This document shows positions 6,970-16,021 of a stretch of 64,000 bases of DNA, piece by piece; within the stretch, counting starts at the first letter, position 1, and every line of letters begins with the position of its first letter. The notes beneath the pieces were generated by a model. That model was not told where the DNA came from. It searched no databases and worked only from the letters and a program-made list of their open reading frames with translations. The stretch is from assembly GCA_963699215.1 (NCBI GenBank), contig OY969422.1, forward strand, positions 2,170,001-2,234,000. The letters run 5' to 3'. Made by a program: the position numbers and the translations under genes. The DNA comes from VRUE01 sp963699215. Lineage in GTDB: Bacteria > Actinomycetota > Thermoleophilia > Solirubrobacterales > 70-9.

Positions 6970-8295
6970 CTAGCGGAGGGCGCGCCGCAGGAGCTTGCCC
7001 GAGGGCGTGCGCGGCAGCGCCGCCGCCAGCTCGACCCGCTTCGGCACCTTGAAGCCGGCCAGCGACTCGGCGCAGTGGCGGCGCAGCTCGTCCGGGGTTG
7101 CGGCCGAGCCGTCCTGCAGCACGACGACAGCGGTCACCGCCTGCTGCCACTCGGGGTCCTCGCGGCCGACGACCGCCGCGTCGGCGACCTCCGGGTGGCG
7201 CAGCAGCACCTGCTCGACTTCGGCCGGGACGACGTTCTCGCCGCCGCTGACGATCATGTCGTCGATCCGGTCTTCGACGTAGAGGAAGCCCTCCTCGTCG
7301 ATCCTCCCCAGGTCCCCGGTGTGCAGCCAGCCGTCCGAGTCGACGCGGCTCGGGGCGACCGTCGGGCCCTGGACGAGGATCTCGCCGTCGCGGATCCGCA
7401 AGTGGGTGGTCAGCAGCGGCCGGCCGGCGGAGCCGAGCTTGCGCTGCGCCTCGGCCGGGGCCAGGGTGGTGACCTGAGAGCAGGCCTCGGTCAGCCCGTA
7501 GGTCTGCACGACGGTGGCGCCGCGGCCGATCGCCTCTTCGAGCGGCTCCTCCGGCACCGGGCCGCCGCCGATCAGGATCGCGCGCGGGCTGGAGAGGTCG
7601 GCTCCCGCTTCCAACAGCCGGGTCAGCATCGTCGTCACCAGCGAGACGACCGAGACCCCGTCGTCCTGCAGCGCGGTCGCCACCCGGTCGACGTCGAAGC
7701 CGTCGTGCAGCACCGCCGTGGTGCCGTAGATCACCGAGCGCATGACGATGCTGAGGCCGGAGATGTGGCTGAGCGGCAGGCAGCAGAGCCAGCGGTCCTC
7801 GGGCTCGACGCCGATGTTGAAGGCGGAGCCGACCGCGCTCCAGAGGAAGTTGCCGTAGGTGAGCTCGACCGGGTCCGGCGTGCCCGTGCTGCCGCTGGTC
7901 AGCACGCGGCAGCAGGGTGCGTCCATGTCGTGCTCGCCGAGCAGCGGCAGGTCGGCCTCGGTCTGGGTCAGCTCGCCCGGATCGCTGAGGTCGACGGTCG
8001 GCTCCTCGGCCGCGATCACCGCCGCGCGCTCCACCGCGGTCAGCCGCGGGCTGAGCGGCAACAGCACCGCGCCGACCTTCATCAGCGCGTGGACGAGCAC
8101 CACCTGCTCGCGGCGCGGCTGCATCGTCAACGCCGCGGTCGAGCCGCGCCGAACCCCATGCGCCTCGAGGCGCCGCGCGACCCAGGTTGCCTCCGCCTCG
8201 AGCTCGGCGTAGCTCACCTCGGAGCCGTCCGCGATCAGCGCGGTGCGCTCGGGGCAGCTTTGGGATCTCTGGGCGAGCCAGTCGTCGAGCTTCAT
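6970..8295 (-). CDS. menE: o-Succinylbenzoate-CoA ligase
   Basis: 441 residues. An ANL-superfamily adenylating enzyme with the P-loop-like LTSGSTGTPDPVEL, the YGLTEA motif, the GDLG hinge region and the C-terminal lysine in PRTPSGKLLRR. It activates o-succinylbenzoate to its CoA thioester for menaquinone synthesis. MenE is chosen over a general acyl-CoA ligase because menB, menA, menC and menD follow on the other strand, starting 22 nt away. It lies directly upstream of ilvC. Confidence 0.88.
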   Translation of the reverse strand: MKLDDWLAQRSQSCPERTALIADGSEVSYAELEAEATWVARRLEAHGVRRGSTAALTMQPRREQVVLVHALMKVGAVLLPLSPRLTAVERAAVIAAEEPTVDLSDPGELTQTEADLPLLGEHDMDAPCCRVLTSGSTGTPDPVELTYGNFLWSAVGSAFNIGVEPEDRWLCCLPLSHISGLSIVMRSVIYGTTAVLHDGFDVDRVATALQDDGVSVVSLVTTMLTRLLEAGADLSSPRAILIGGGPVPEEPLEEAIGRGATVVQTYGLTEACSQVTTLAPAEAQRKLGSAGRPLLTTHLRIRDGEILVQGPTVAPSRVDSDGWLHTGDLGRIDEEGFLYVEDRIDDMIVSGGENVVPAEVEQVLLRHPEVADAAVVGREDPEWQQAVTAVVVLQDGSAATPDELRRHCAESLAGFKVPKRVELAAALPRTPSGKLLRRALR

Positions 8296-8303
8296 CGGCG
8301 GGA

Positions 8304-8309
8304 TATCGT
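8304..8309 (+). promoter_or_regulatory. Putative -10 box of menB
   Basis: TATCGT ends 7 nt before the menB ATG, the spacing expected for a leaderless transcript. It lies in the 21-nt gap between the divergent menE and menB starts. Confidence 0.35.
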
Positions 8310-8316
8310 GCCCATC

Positions 8317-9183
8317 ATGCCCCAACGCCACAAGGAAGCCCCATCCGAGGAGGAGCTTTACGCGCCGATCGAGTGGGAGGCCGTCGGCGAGTACGACGAC
8401 ATCCGCTACGAGAAGGCCGGCGGGATCGCCAAGGTGACGATCGACCGGCCCGAGGTGCTGAACGCATTCCGCCCCCAGACGCTGATCGAGATAGCGGCCG
8501 CGCTGGAGCTGGCGCGCGAGGACACCGAGGTCGGCGCGATCGTCCTCACCGGCGAGGGACCGAAGGCGTTCTGCTCGGGCGGCGACCAGACGGTTCGCGG
8601 CGACAGCGGCTACGTCGCCGAGGGCGCCTCGCTCGGTCGCTTCCACGTCACCGACTTGCAGGTGCAGATGCGGCGGCTGCCGAAGCCGGTGGTCGCGATG
8701 GTGGCCGGCTACGCGATCGGCGGCGGCCACATCCTGCACGTCTGCTGCGACCTGACGATCGCCGCCGACAACGCGCGCTTCGGCCAGACCGGGCCGCGGG
8801 TCGGCTCCTGGGACGGCGGCTTCGGCGTCTCGCTGCTGCGCGACCTGGTCGGGACCAAGAAGGCGAAGGAGCTCTGGCTGCTCTGTCGCCAGTACGACGC
8901 CGAGGAGGCGCTGGAGATGGGCCTGGTCAACGCCGTCGTCCCGCTCGACCGGCTCGAGCGCGAGACGGTCGCCTGGTGCCGGGAGATGCTTGCCCTATCG
9001 CCCTTCGCCCTGCGCCTGGTCAAGGCCAGCTTCAACGCACACGAGGACGGCTACGCGGGGATCCAGCAGCTGGCGCACGACACCAACCTGCTCTTCTACG
9101 GCAGCGAGGAGGCTCGCGAGGGCCGCGAGGCGTTCAAGGAGAAGCGCCGGCCCGACTTCTCGAAGTTCCCGAGACGGCCATGA
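8317..9183 (+). CDS. menB: 1,4-Dihydroxy-2-naphthoyl-CoA synthase
   Basis: 288 residues. A crotonase-fold enzyme that closes the naphthoate ring from o-succinylbenzoyl-CoA. Diagnostic features are FCSGGDQ, the oxyanion-hole segment VAGYAIGGGHILH, and GSWDGGFG in the active-site loop. The C-terminal KEKRRPDFSKFPR matches MenB (DFSKFPRRP is a family signature). ATG 8317 is used; an in-frame GTG at 8308 is possible. The stop overlaps the menA start (ATGA), so menB-menA are coupled. Confidence 0.95.
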   Translation: MPQRHKEAPSEEELYAPIEWEAVGEYDDIRYEKAGGIAKVTIDRPEVLNAFRPQTLIEIAAALELAREDTEVGAIVLTGEGPKAFCSGGDQTVRGDSGYVAEGASLGRFHVTDLQVQMRRLPKPVVAMVAGYAIGGGHILHVCCDLTIAADNARFGQTGPRVGSWDGGFGVSLLRDLVGTKKAKELWLLCRQYDAEEALEMGLVNAVVPLDRLERETVAWCREMLALSPFALRLVKASFNAHEDGYAGIQQLAHDTNLLFYGSEEAREGREAFKEKRRPDFSKFPRRP

Positions 9184-10061
9184 GGATCTGGTTGATGGCG
9201 GCGCGGCCGCGGACGCTGCCGGCGGCGATCGCCCCGGTGCTGGTCGGCACGGCGGCAGCGGTGGAATGGGCCGGCGAGCTGCCGCGGGTCGGGGCGTTCG
9301 TCGCCGCCCTGGTCGGCTCGATCTTCATCCAGATCGGCACCAACCTCGCCAACGACTACTCGGACGCGAAGCGGGGCGCCGATACCGTCGACAGGCTGGG
9401 GCCGGTGCGGGTCACCTCGGCCGGTCTGGTCGCCCCCCAGCGGGTGCTGGTCGCGACCTGGGTCGCCTTCGCGGTAGCAGTTGCCTGCGGCATCTACCTC
9501 ACCGCCGTCGCCGGGATCGTCATCCTCCTGATCGGCGCGGTCTCGATCGCCGCCGGCGTCCTCTACACCGGCGGGCCGCGCCCCTACGGCTACGCCGGCC
9601 TCGGCGAGGTCTTCGTCTTCCTCTTCTTCGGCCTGGTCGCCGTCAACGGCTCCTACTACGTCCAGGTCGAGCAGCTCGACCCGCTGCCGCTCGGGCTCTC
9701 GATCGCGGTCGGCTTCCTCGCCACCGCGATCCTCGTCGTCAACAACGTGCGCGACATCGAGACCGACCGGCGCGCGGGCAAGATGACCCTGGCGGTGCGG
9801 ATGGGCCGCGCCAACGCGGTGGCGCTCTACCGGCTGCTGGTCATGGGCGCCTTCGTCGTGCTGCCGATCGCCCTTGTCGCCGGCGACGCCAGCCTGCTGC
9901 CGCTGATCGGCCTGCTCTCCCTGCCGCTGGCGATCGGGCCGCTGCGCACGATGAGCAACCGCACCGACGGGCCCTCGCTGAACGCAGCGCTGGCCGGCAC
10001 CGGCGCCCTGCTCGGTGCCTTCAGCCTGCTGGTGTCTGCCGGTCTTCTCCTCGCTGCCTGA
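9180..10061 (+). CDS. menA: 1,4-Dihydroxy-2-naphthoate polyprenyltransferase
   Basis: 293 residues, with about eight hydrophobic helices, in the cytoplasmic membrane. A UbiA-family enzyme that attaches the polyprenyl tail to dihydroxynaphthoate. The two Asp-rich motifs are NLANDYSDAKRGAD (near residue 55) and NNVRDIETDRRAGK (near residue 185). The opening ARPRTLPAAIAPVLVG is typical of MenA. It overlaps menB by 4 nt and is followed by a strong hairpin. Confidence 0.93.
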   Translation: MRIWLMAARPRTLPAAIAPVLVGTAAAVEWAGELPRVGAFVAALVGSIFIQIGTNLANDYSDAKRGADTVDRLGPVRVTSAGLVAPQRVLVATWVAFAVAVACGIYLTAVAGIVILLIGAVSIAAGVLYTGGPRPYGYAGLGEVFVFLFFGLVAVNGSYYVQVEQLDPLPLGLSIAVGFLATAILVVNNVRDIETDRRAGKMTLAVRMGRANAVALYRLLVMGAFVVLPIALVAGDASLLPLIGLLSLPLAIGPLRTMSNRTDGPSLNAALAGTGALLGAFSLLVSAGLLLAA

Positions 10062-10063
10062 GC

Positions 10064-10113
10064 CACGAACCTGCGCTGGGTGTGCGCCCAGCGCACACAA
10101 ATGCAGATTCGTG
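10064..10113. terminator. Hairpin between menA and menC
   Basis: An inner 9-bp stem, TGCGCTGGG (10072-10080) with CCCAGCGCA (10087-10095), sits inside an outer 6-bp pair CACGAA/TTCGTG (10064-10069 with 10108-10113). There is no U-run. It may be a terminator without U-tract, an mRNA-stability hairpin or a protein site. It begins 3 nt after the menA stop and ends 15 nt before the menC GTG. Confidence 0.45.
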
Positions 10114-10128
10114 AGGGATGCTGTCGGG

Positions 10129-11211
10129 GTGCGCATCGCGTCTGTCGAGGTCACTCCGTACGCGCTTCCGTTCCGTGAGCCCTACGTCACGGCCAGCGGC
10201 ACGCTGACCCGGCGCGAGATGGTGCTGCTCCGCCTCCGTTCCGCGGAGGGCCTGGTGGGACTGGGCGAAGCCGTGCCGCTCTCGCTGCGGGGGGGCGCCG
10301 CACTCGCGCAGGTCGTCGAGGAGCTGCGGCGACTCGACGGGCTCGAGTCGCTCGACGAGGCGAGCCTGAGCGCGACGGGGACGCTCTCCCCTCCCACCCG
10401 CTGTGCGGCGCTGACCGCGCTGCTCGACCTGCGCGGCAAGCGGGCTGCAGCCGAAGGCGAAACGAGCCCCGCTTCCCCGCCGCCGGTCCGCTGCAACGCG
10501 ACTCTGACCGCAGGCGATCCCGTCGCGGTCGTCTCCTCGGCTGAACGCTGGGCGGCGGACGGCTTCTCCAGCTTCAAGCTCAAGCTCGGCACCGGCGACG
10601 ACGCCGCGCAGGTTCGCGCCGTCCGCGAGGCGCTGGGGCCCCGCGTGCGAATCCGGGTAGACGCCAACGCCGCCTGGGGCGTGGAGACGGCGAAGCGCAC
10701 GCTGGGCGAGCTGGAGCCGTACGAGGTCGAGCTGGCCGAGCAGCCGGTGGCGACGCTCGAGGAGGCGGCTGACGTGGCGATGTCGACCTCGATCCCGATC
10801 GCCGGCGACGAGAGCATCGAGAGCCGCGCCGACGCCGAGCGCGCCGTTGCGATGAGCGCCTGTCAGATCACCGGGGTGAAGCTGTCGAAGGTCGGCGGTC
10901 CGGAGGAAGCGATCGCGATCGCCGAGATCCTGCCCGCCTATCTCTCCAGTGCCCTCGATGGCCCGGTCGGGATCGCCGCCGCGGCGCAGGTAGCCGCGAC
11001 CTTGGCCGAGGGGGCTGGCGAGGGCTCCGATCCAGCGTCGAGTCCCGGCGAACGACTCGATCTCGCGCATGGTCTCGCCACCCAGCGCCTCTTCGCCTCC
11101 ACGATCGCCGCGACCGAGTGCGAGCTGCGCGGCGACATGCTGCACCCGCCGCCCGGGCCGGGACTCGGCGTCGAGATCGACGAGGCGGCGCTGCAAGCGC
11201 ACCGTCTCTAG
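10129..11211 (+). CDS. menC: o-Succinylbenzoate synthase
   Basis: 360 residues from GTG 10129. An enolase-superfamily dehydratase that makes o-succinylbenzoate from SHCHC. Visible are the N-terminal capping domain, the lysine pair in FSSFKLKLGTG, the metal ligands in RVDANAAWG, the LAEQP segment, the Asp-Glu pair in IAGDES, and a Lys in GVKLSKVGG. The start is set by VRIASVEVTPYALPF; longer upstream frames run into menA. It lies in the menB-menA-menC-menD row, which supports MenC over other enolase-superfamily members. Confidence 0.88.
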   Translation: MRIASVEVTPYALPFREPYVTASGTLTRREMVLLRLRSAEGLVGLGEAVPLSLRGGAALAQVVEELRRLDGLESLDEASLSATGTLSPPTRCAALTALLDLRGKRAAAEGETSPASPPPVRCNATLTAGDPVAVVSSAERWAADGFSSFKLKLGTGDDAAQVRAVREALGPRVRIRVDANAAWGVETAKRTLGELEPYEVELAEQPVATLEEAADVAMSTSIPIAGDESIESRADAERAVAMSACQITGVKLSKVGGPEEAIAIAEILPAYLSSALDGPVGIAAAAQVAATLAEGAGEGSDPASSPGERLDLAHGLATQRLFASTIAATECELRGDMLHPPPGPGLGVEIDEAALQAHRL

Positions 11212-11217
11212 CCTGGC

Positions 11218-11256
11218 GTGGCGAGTTTGTGTCGCTATGCGTGACAAAGTCGCCAC
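11218..11256. promoter_or_regulatory. Imperfect palindrome upstream of menD
   Basis: Two 16-nt arms, GTGGCGAGTTTGTGTC and GTGACAAAGTCGCCAC, match at about 13 of 16 positions around a 7-nt centre. The palindrome starts 6 nt after the menC stop and ends 10 nt before the preferred menD ATG. The right half-site, read in reverse, contains ACTTTGT, which is also found in the ndh operator (28194-28228). Operator and terminator are both possible. Confidence 0.45.
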
Positions 11257-11266
11257 GACGCCGCGG

Positions 11267-13006
11267 ATGGACCCGACCAACGCCAACACCGCCCTCGCCT
11301 CGGCCTTCGCCGAGGAGTTGGCGAGGTGTGGGCTGCGCCACGCGGTCCTCTCCCCCGGCTCGCGCTCGACCCCGCTTGCCCTGGCGCTGTGGCGCCAAGC
11401 GGAGATCGAGACGACGGTCATCGTCGACGAGCGCTCTGCGGCTTTCTTCGCCTTGGGCGCGGCCCAGGCGAGCGGTGTCCCGGTGGCGATCCTCTGCACC
11501 TCCGGCAGCGCCGCCGCCAACTTCCACCCGGCTGTCAGCGAGGCGGATCGCTCTGCGGTTCCGCTGCTGATCCTGACCGCGGACAGGCCACCTGAGCTGC
11601 GCGATGTCGGTGCGGGTCAGGCGATCGACCAGCTGAAGCTCTACGGCTCTTCGGTGCGCTGGTTCTGCGAGGTCGGCACGCACGCGGCCGACGACGACGG
11701 GCTCCTGCACTACCGCTCGACGGCATGTCGTGCTTTCGCAACCGCCCGGGGCGATTCGCGTCCCGGCCCCGTCCACCTCAACCTCCCCTTCCGGGAGCCG
11801 CTGGCGCCGCTACCGGAGGACGGTGCAGTGACCGCGACCGACCCGCTGGCGCTCAGCGGTCGCGACCCTCGGCCGCTGAGCGCAGTGACCCCGATCGACA
11901 TGGAGCCCTCGCAATTCCTTCTCGACGAGGTCGCCAAGCACATCGCCGAGGCGGACATCGGCGCGATCGTCGCCGGCCGCCAGCTCGACCCCGAGCTGCG
12001 CGAGCCGCTCGCCCACCTCGCCCGGGTGGCCGGCTTCCCGATCCTCGCCGAGCCGACCTCGCAGCTGCGCTGCGGCCCGCACGATCGCACCTACGTGGTG
12101 ACCGCCTACGACCTTCTCCTGCGCGACGAGCGGTTCCGCGAGACCGCGTCGCCGGACTTGGTCCTGCGCTTCGGCGAGATGCCGACGAGCAAGCCGCTGC
12201 GCTCCTGGCTGGCGGAATCCGGCGCCGACCAGATCGTCGTCGACCCGTTGGGCGACTGGAACGAGCCGACTCGCCGCGCGGCCGCACTGTTGCGGGCGGA
12301 CCCGACCGAGCTCGCCTCCGGCTGGGCCGCTCGGCTGGGAGAGGAGCGCCCCCCGCCGGCGATGTGGCTGGAGGCCGAGCGTGCGGCCCGCGAGGCGATC
12401 GAGGCGGAGATGAGCGGTGTCGACGCTCCCACCGAGCCCGGTTTGCAGCTCGCCCTCGGCGCCGCCTACGCCGACGGCGAGCTGGTCTACACCGCGTCGA
12501 GCATGCCGATTCGCGACCAGGAGGCATTCCTGCCGGCGAGCGATGTCGACGCCACTTTCCTCTGCAACCGCGGCACCAACGGCATCGACGGCCTGATCTC
12601 ATCGGGAATCGGCGCCGCCCACGCGACCGGCAAGCCGACCACGATCGTCACCGGCGACCTCGGCCTGCTCCACGACATCGGCGGCCTGGCGGCCCTGCGC
12701 GAAGTCGAGACCCCGGTGCGGATAGTCCTCGTCGACAACGACGGCGGCGGCATCTTCCACTTCCTGCCCCAGGAGCAGGCTCTGGACGGCGAGGAGTTCG
12801 AGGCGCTGCTCGGAACTCCCCGCGGCGTCGACGCGTCAAAGGCAGCTGCGCTCTTCGACCTCCCCCACCGCTCGCTAAGCACGCTCGGCGAGCTGCCGGA
12901 CGCGCTCGCGGCCGGCACCGGCCTGCTCGAGGTCAAGACCGACCGCCAGGCCAACGCGGAGCTCCACCGCCGCCTCGCGGATCGCGTCGCCGCCGCGATC
13001 GCCTAG
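11267..13006 (+). CDS. menD: SEPHCHC synthase (menaquinone synthesis, ThDP enzyme)
   Basis: 579 residues. It condenses isochorismate with 2-oxoglutarate using thiamine diphosphate, the first committed menaquinone step. The MenD start TALASAFAEELARCGLRHAV is present, with SPGSRSTPL, the catalytic Glu in VDERSAAFFALG, and the ThDP-Mg motif GDLGLLHDIGG to VLVDNDGGGIF. ATG 11267 is preferred; the in-frame ATG at 11237 lies inside the palindrome. The stop shares a CTAG with the stop of the convergent propeller gene. Confidence 0.95.
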   Translation: MDPTNANTALASAFAEELARCGLRHAVLSPGSRSTPLALALWRQAEIETTVIVDERSAAFFALGAAQASGVPVAILCTSGSAAANFHPAVSEADRSAVPLLILTADRPPELRDVGAGQAIDQLKLYGSSVRWFCEVGTHAADDDGLLHYRSTACRAFATARGDSRPGPVHLNLPFREPLAPLPEDGAVTATDPLALSGRDPRPLSAVTPIDMEPSQFLLDEVAKHIAEADIGAIVAGRQLDPELREPLAHLARVAGFPILAEPTSQLRCGPHDRTYVVTAYDLLLRDERFRETASPDLVLRFGEMPTSKPLRSWLAESGADQIVVDPLGDWNEPTRRAAALLRADPTELASGWAARLGEERPPPAMWLEAERAAREAIEAEMSGVDAPTEPGLQLALGAAYADGELVYTASSMPIRDQEAFLPASDVDATFLCNRGTNGIDGLISSGIGAAHATGKPTTIVTGDLGLLHDIGGLAALREVETPVRIVLVDNDGGGIFHFLPQEQALDGEEFEALLGTPRGVDASKAAALFDLPHRSLSTLGELPDALAAGTGLLEVKTDRQANAELHRRLADRVAAAIA

Positions 13007-14955
13007 CCCGCGCTAGGGGGAAGCCGCTGGATGCGGTTGTTGCCGGTGTCCGTGACCCAGATGTTCCCGCTGGCGTCGCTCGTCAGTCCTCCGGGCCAGG
13101 CGAAATGGAACTGCCCTGCGCCGGAGCCCCTGGAGCCAAACTTGCCCCGGTACCTGCCGTTCCGATCGAACCGCTGAATCCGGCTGTTGCCTTCGTCGAG
13201 GACCCAGACGTTTCCCTTGCTGTCCACCTCGACTCCATCGGGATGCCATAGCCGGCCGGCGCGTTTCCCCTCGGAGCCGAATTGGAAGAGGAACTCGCCC
13301 GCGGGGCTGAAGACGCCGATGCGATGGCTGGCCTTCCACTCGCTGACCCAGATCCTCCCGTCCGGACCGATGTCGATGCCGGCGCTCTCGATGAACTCGC
13401 CTCTGCCCAAGCCCGTGGAGCCGAACTCGTCGAGGTACTCGCATGACTGGCTGAACTTCTGCACTCGGCCGCTGTAGTCGGTGACCCAGACGTTGTCCTC
13501 GGAGTCGACGGCGATCCCCTTCGGGCCCCATACCGAGAACTGGCCGTTGCCGACCCCCTCCGAGCCGCACTCGAGCAGGTAATCGCCGCTGGAATCGAAC
13601 TTCTGGATGCGGTGGTTGCCGCTGTCTCCGACCCAGATATCGCCCCTGGAATCGATCGCCACGGCCGCTGGCGCAACGAGCTCGCCGTTGCCTGAGCCCC
13701 GCGAGCCAAAGCTGCTCACGTACCTGCCCGTGGCAGTGAACCGCTGAACGCGATGGTTGTCGTTGTCGGCCACCAAGACCTCGCCACTGGTGGGGTCGAC
13801 CTCCACGTCGGCCGGAGAATCGAGCTGACCGACACCGGAGCCGGCGGAGCCGAAGGCCTTCGAGAAGCACTCGATCCGCCCTGCCTCGCGGCCGGGTCCG
13901 GGCTGCCAGGCCGGATAGTGGAAGGAGAGGCGGTGGCCGCGAATCCGGGGCACCGAGACAGAGATGCGGGATCGGCAGCTCCCATCGGCGTTGATCTGCA
14001 TCACCGCCGCTTCGAGGTCGCCCGAGGTGCTTTCGGTCGGGTCGCTCTTGGTCGTGTACGCAAGTCGCTCGCCCGAGGGGTCCCAGCTCGCCGGTCGCTC
14101 GGCCTTCGCCGGCGTGTCGGTGAGCTGGAGGCGGGACGACCCGTCCGCGTTCATCGCGTAGAGATCGACCGAGAATCCATCGCCGAGCTCGCAGCACGAC
14201 GTGTCGCCGACCCTGCGAATCCCGAGGAAAGCGATCCGGGTTCCGTCCGGCGAGTACCGCGGCCAGGCGGCATTCTTGGCGAGCACACGCGAGCCGCCAC
14301 CGTCCAGCCGCAAGGCCGTCGCCTCGGCCCGGTCCCTGAGGACGTCTCGGTGGGTGAGGCCTAGCGCCGATTCGTCGGGCGAAAACGAGGAAGGCAGATC
14401 CTCGACGCCGTTCTCCCACGCGGTCAACTGCCGCAGCCCGCTTCCATCCAGGTCGACCACCCAGACGGTCGTGCTCTTCCACCAGGTCCGCCCGAACCGA
14501 CCATCGAGATATCTGCGAGCCGTTTTCGCGAAGGCGATGCTCTGCCCATCAGCCGAGAAGATCGGTCCGAATCCGCCTCGCGTCCCGGGAATCGGGCGAA
14601 TCCCGGCGCCGTCGGCCATGGCGACGTAGATCTGCCTGCTTTTCGGCAGCAGGATCTTCGGCAGGGGGCCCGTCATGCCACTGAACGCGATCAGCGATCC
14701 GTCGGGAGACCACGACGGTCCGGAGTGCGGATACGGAAGCGGACGGGTGCGGTGGCCACCGCCGGCAACAGTTGCCGGCGCTCGCAGCGCAGCGTCGCCG
14801 GTGGCGACAAAAAGCGCTCCCGGTCGCTCGGTGAATTTCAGGAAGGCAAGTCGTGGCCCCGCGGGCGGCTCCGCCCCGGCCGACGCCGCGGCCATCAAGA
14901 GGGCTAGGGCCATTGCCGCAGCGACCCAGGAGGCCCGGCGCTTGTCAGCAGACAA
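13003..14955 (-). CDS. Secreted TolB-like plus NHL double beta-propeller protein
   Basis: 650 residues from TTG 14955 (alternative ATG 14913). A signal peptide (about residues 10-32, ending SAGAEPP) is followed by a TolB/WD40-like propeller with repeated SPDGxxIAF units (about 35-330). After WQPGPGREAGRIECF comes a second propeller of six NHL repeats (about 340-650) with motifs such as GNHRIQKFDSSG and GNNRIQRL. It is exported and probably a binding or scaffold protein; no catalytic site is seen. The start overlaps the upstream propeller gene by 11 nt. The first half is a paralogue of that gene. Confidence 0.8.
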   Translation of the reverse strand: MSADKRRASWVAAAMALALLMAAASAGAEPPAGPRLAFLKFTERPGALFVATGDAALRAPATVAGGGHRTRPLPYPHSGPSWSPDGSLIAFSGMTGPLPKILLPKSRQIYVAMADGAGIRPIPGTRGGFGPIFSADGQSIAFAKTARRYLDGRFGRTWWKSTTVWVVDLDGSGLRQLTAWENGVEDLPSSFSPDESALGLTHRDVLRDRAEATALRLDGGGSRVLAKNAAWPRYSPDGTRIAFLGIRRVGDTSCCELGDGFSVDLYAMNADGSSRLQLTDTPAKAERPASWDPSGERLAYTTKSDPTESTSGDLEAAVMQINADGSCRSRISVSVPRIRGHRLSFHYPAWQPGPGREAGRIECFSKAFGSAGSGVGQLDSPADVEVDPTSGEVLVADNDNHRVQRFTATGRYVSSFGSRGSGNGELVAPAAVAIDSRGDIWVGDSGNHRIQKFDSSGDYLLECGSEGVGNGQFSVWGPKGIAVDSEDNVWVTDYSGRVQKFSQSCEYLDEFGSTGLGRGEFIESAGIDIGPDGRIWVSEWKASHRIGVFSPAGEFLFQFGSEGKRAGRLWHPDGVEVDSKGNVWVLDEGNSRIQRFDRNGRYRGKFGSRGSGAGQFHFAWPGGLTSDASGNIWVTDTGNNRIQRLPPSAG

Positions 14956-15988
14956 TTCGCCCCGCCTCGCGGCCGGGGCCGGGCTGCCAGGCCGCGCCGT
15001 AGAGAGCCACCCGCGGGACCGAGAGGATTTTCGCGCGGCAGCTTCCGTCGGCGTTGATCTGCATGATCGAGTTGCCGAACGGAAACAGTTCGTCCAGCCC
15101 TTCCCCGGCGCGGAACTGGTTGTAGGCGATCCGCTGGCTCGAGGGATCCCAGCTCGGCCTGAGCTCGGACTGGCCACGGGTACGGGTGAGGCGCTGGAGC
15201 TGCGAGCCGTCGACGCGCACCACGTAGAGCTCTCCGGCCAGCGTTGCCTCCTCATCCAGCTGGACCACGTCCTGGTCCGCGAAGCTGATCAGCGCCACCC
15301 GCGATCCGTCGGGCGATATAACCGGTTCGACGGCTTCCCGCGCCAGCACCGTCGAGCCGCCGCCGAGGTGCATCAGCACCGCTCGTGGCCCGTCCAAGTT
15401 GTCGTCGTTCCTGGTCAACGCAAGCGTGGACCCGTCCGGGGAAAACGATGCCGGGGTGTTTTCGAGGCCGTTTCTCCAGCGGGTCAGCTGGCGCGTCCTG
15501 CCGCTATCGAGGTCGACGATCCAGGTCGTCGTGCTGGCATAGAAGCGGGTTTTCCCCGGATGGTGAACATCGATGTCAAAGCGGAAACGGGAGCGCGCGA
15601 AGGCAAGAGTGTGACCATCCGGGGAGAGCACAGGATTCGTGGCCCCCTTGGTCCGGGGAATGGAGCGCAGACCGCTGCCATCCGATCTAATCGCGTAGAT
15701 CGCCTGGCGTCGCTTGCCGGCGAAAGCGCCGAAAAAGACCCGTGTCCCATCTGCAGACCAGCTCGGCCCGAAGAACGGCACCGGCCCAACCCCACGTCCC
15801 AAATTCGCATGGAGCAACCCCACTCGCCCCGACCCCGATGGATCGACCGACTCCAAGCGCACCTCGTTTTGCTTGCTGTCGGTCAGGCTGACGAACGCCA
15901 GCCGCGGCCCTTCGGGCGCCGCGGCGACTGCGCACGGCGTCAGCGCCATCAGCGCCAGCCCCCCCGCTAAAGCTCCCCGCCAGGCCAC
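14945..15988 (-). CDS. Secreted TolB-like beta-propeller protein
   Basis: 347 residues from GTG 15988. A signal peptide (cut near AVAAAPEG, about residue 23) precedes TolB-like repeats, each with SPDGS or SADGT turns (WSADGTRVFFG, LSPDGHTLAFA, SFSPDGSTLALT). It ends WQPGPGREAGRIVC, the same sequence that joins the two propellers of the downstream gene. The two are thus a tandem duplication in which the second copy gained an NHL domain. The function is unknown; binding of envelope material is likely. Confidence 0.78.
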   Translation of the reverse strand: MAWRGALAGGLALMALTPCAVAAAPEGPRLAFVSLTDSKQNEVRLESVDPSGSGRVGLLHANLGRGVGPVPFFGPSWSADGTRVFFGAFAGKRRQAIYAIRSDGSGLRSIPRTKGATNPVLSPDGHTLAFARSRFRFDIDVHHPGKTRFYASTTTWIVDLDSGRTRQLTRWRNGLENTPASFSPDGSTLALTRNDDNLDGPRAVLMHLGGGSTVLAREAVEPVISPDGSRVALISFADQDVVQLDEEATLAGELYVVRVDGSQLQRLTRTRGQSELRPSWDPSSQRIAYNQFRAGEGLDELFPFGNSIMQINADGSCRAKILSVPRVALYGAAWQPGPGREAGRIVC

Positions 15989-16021
15989 GAGGGCATTCTT
16001 GCGTACCGGAAGGCGGACCGC

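Noticed and set aside
14755..14800. GCCGGCAACAGTTGCCGGC palindrome as an operator
   Set aside because: It lies inside the coding sequence of the double-propeller gene and is explained by codon choice.
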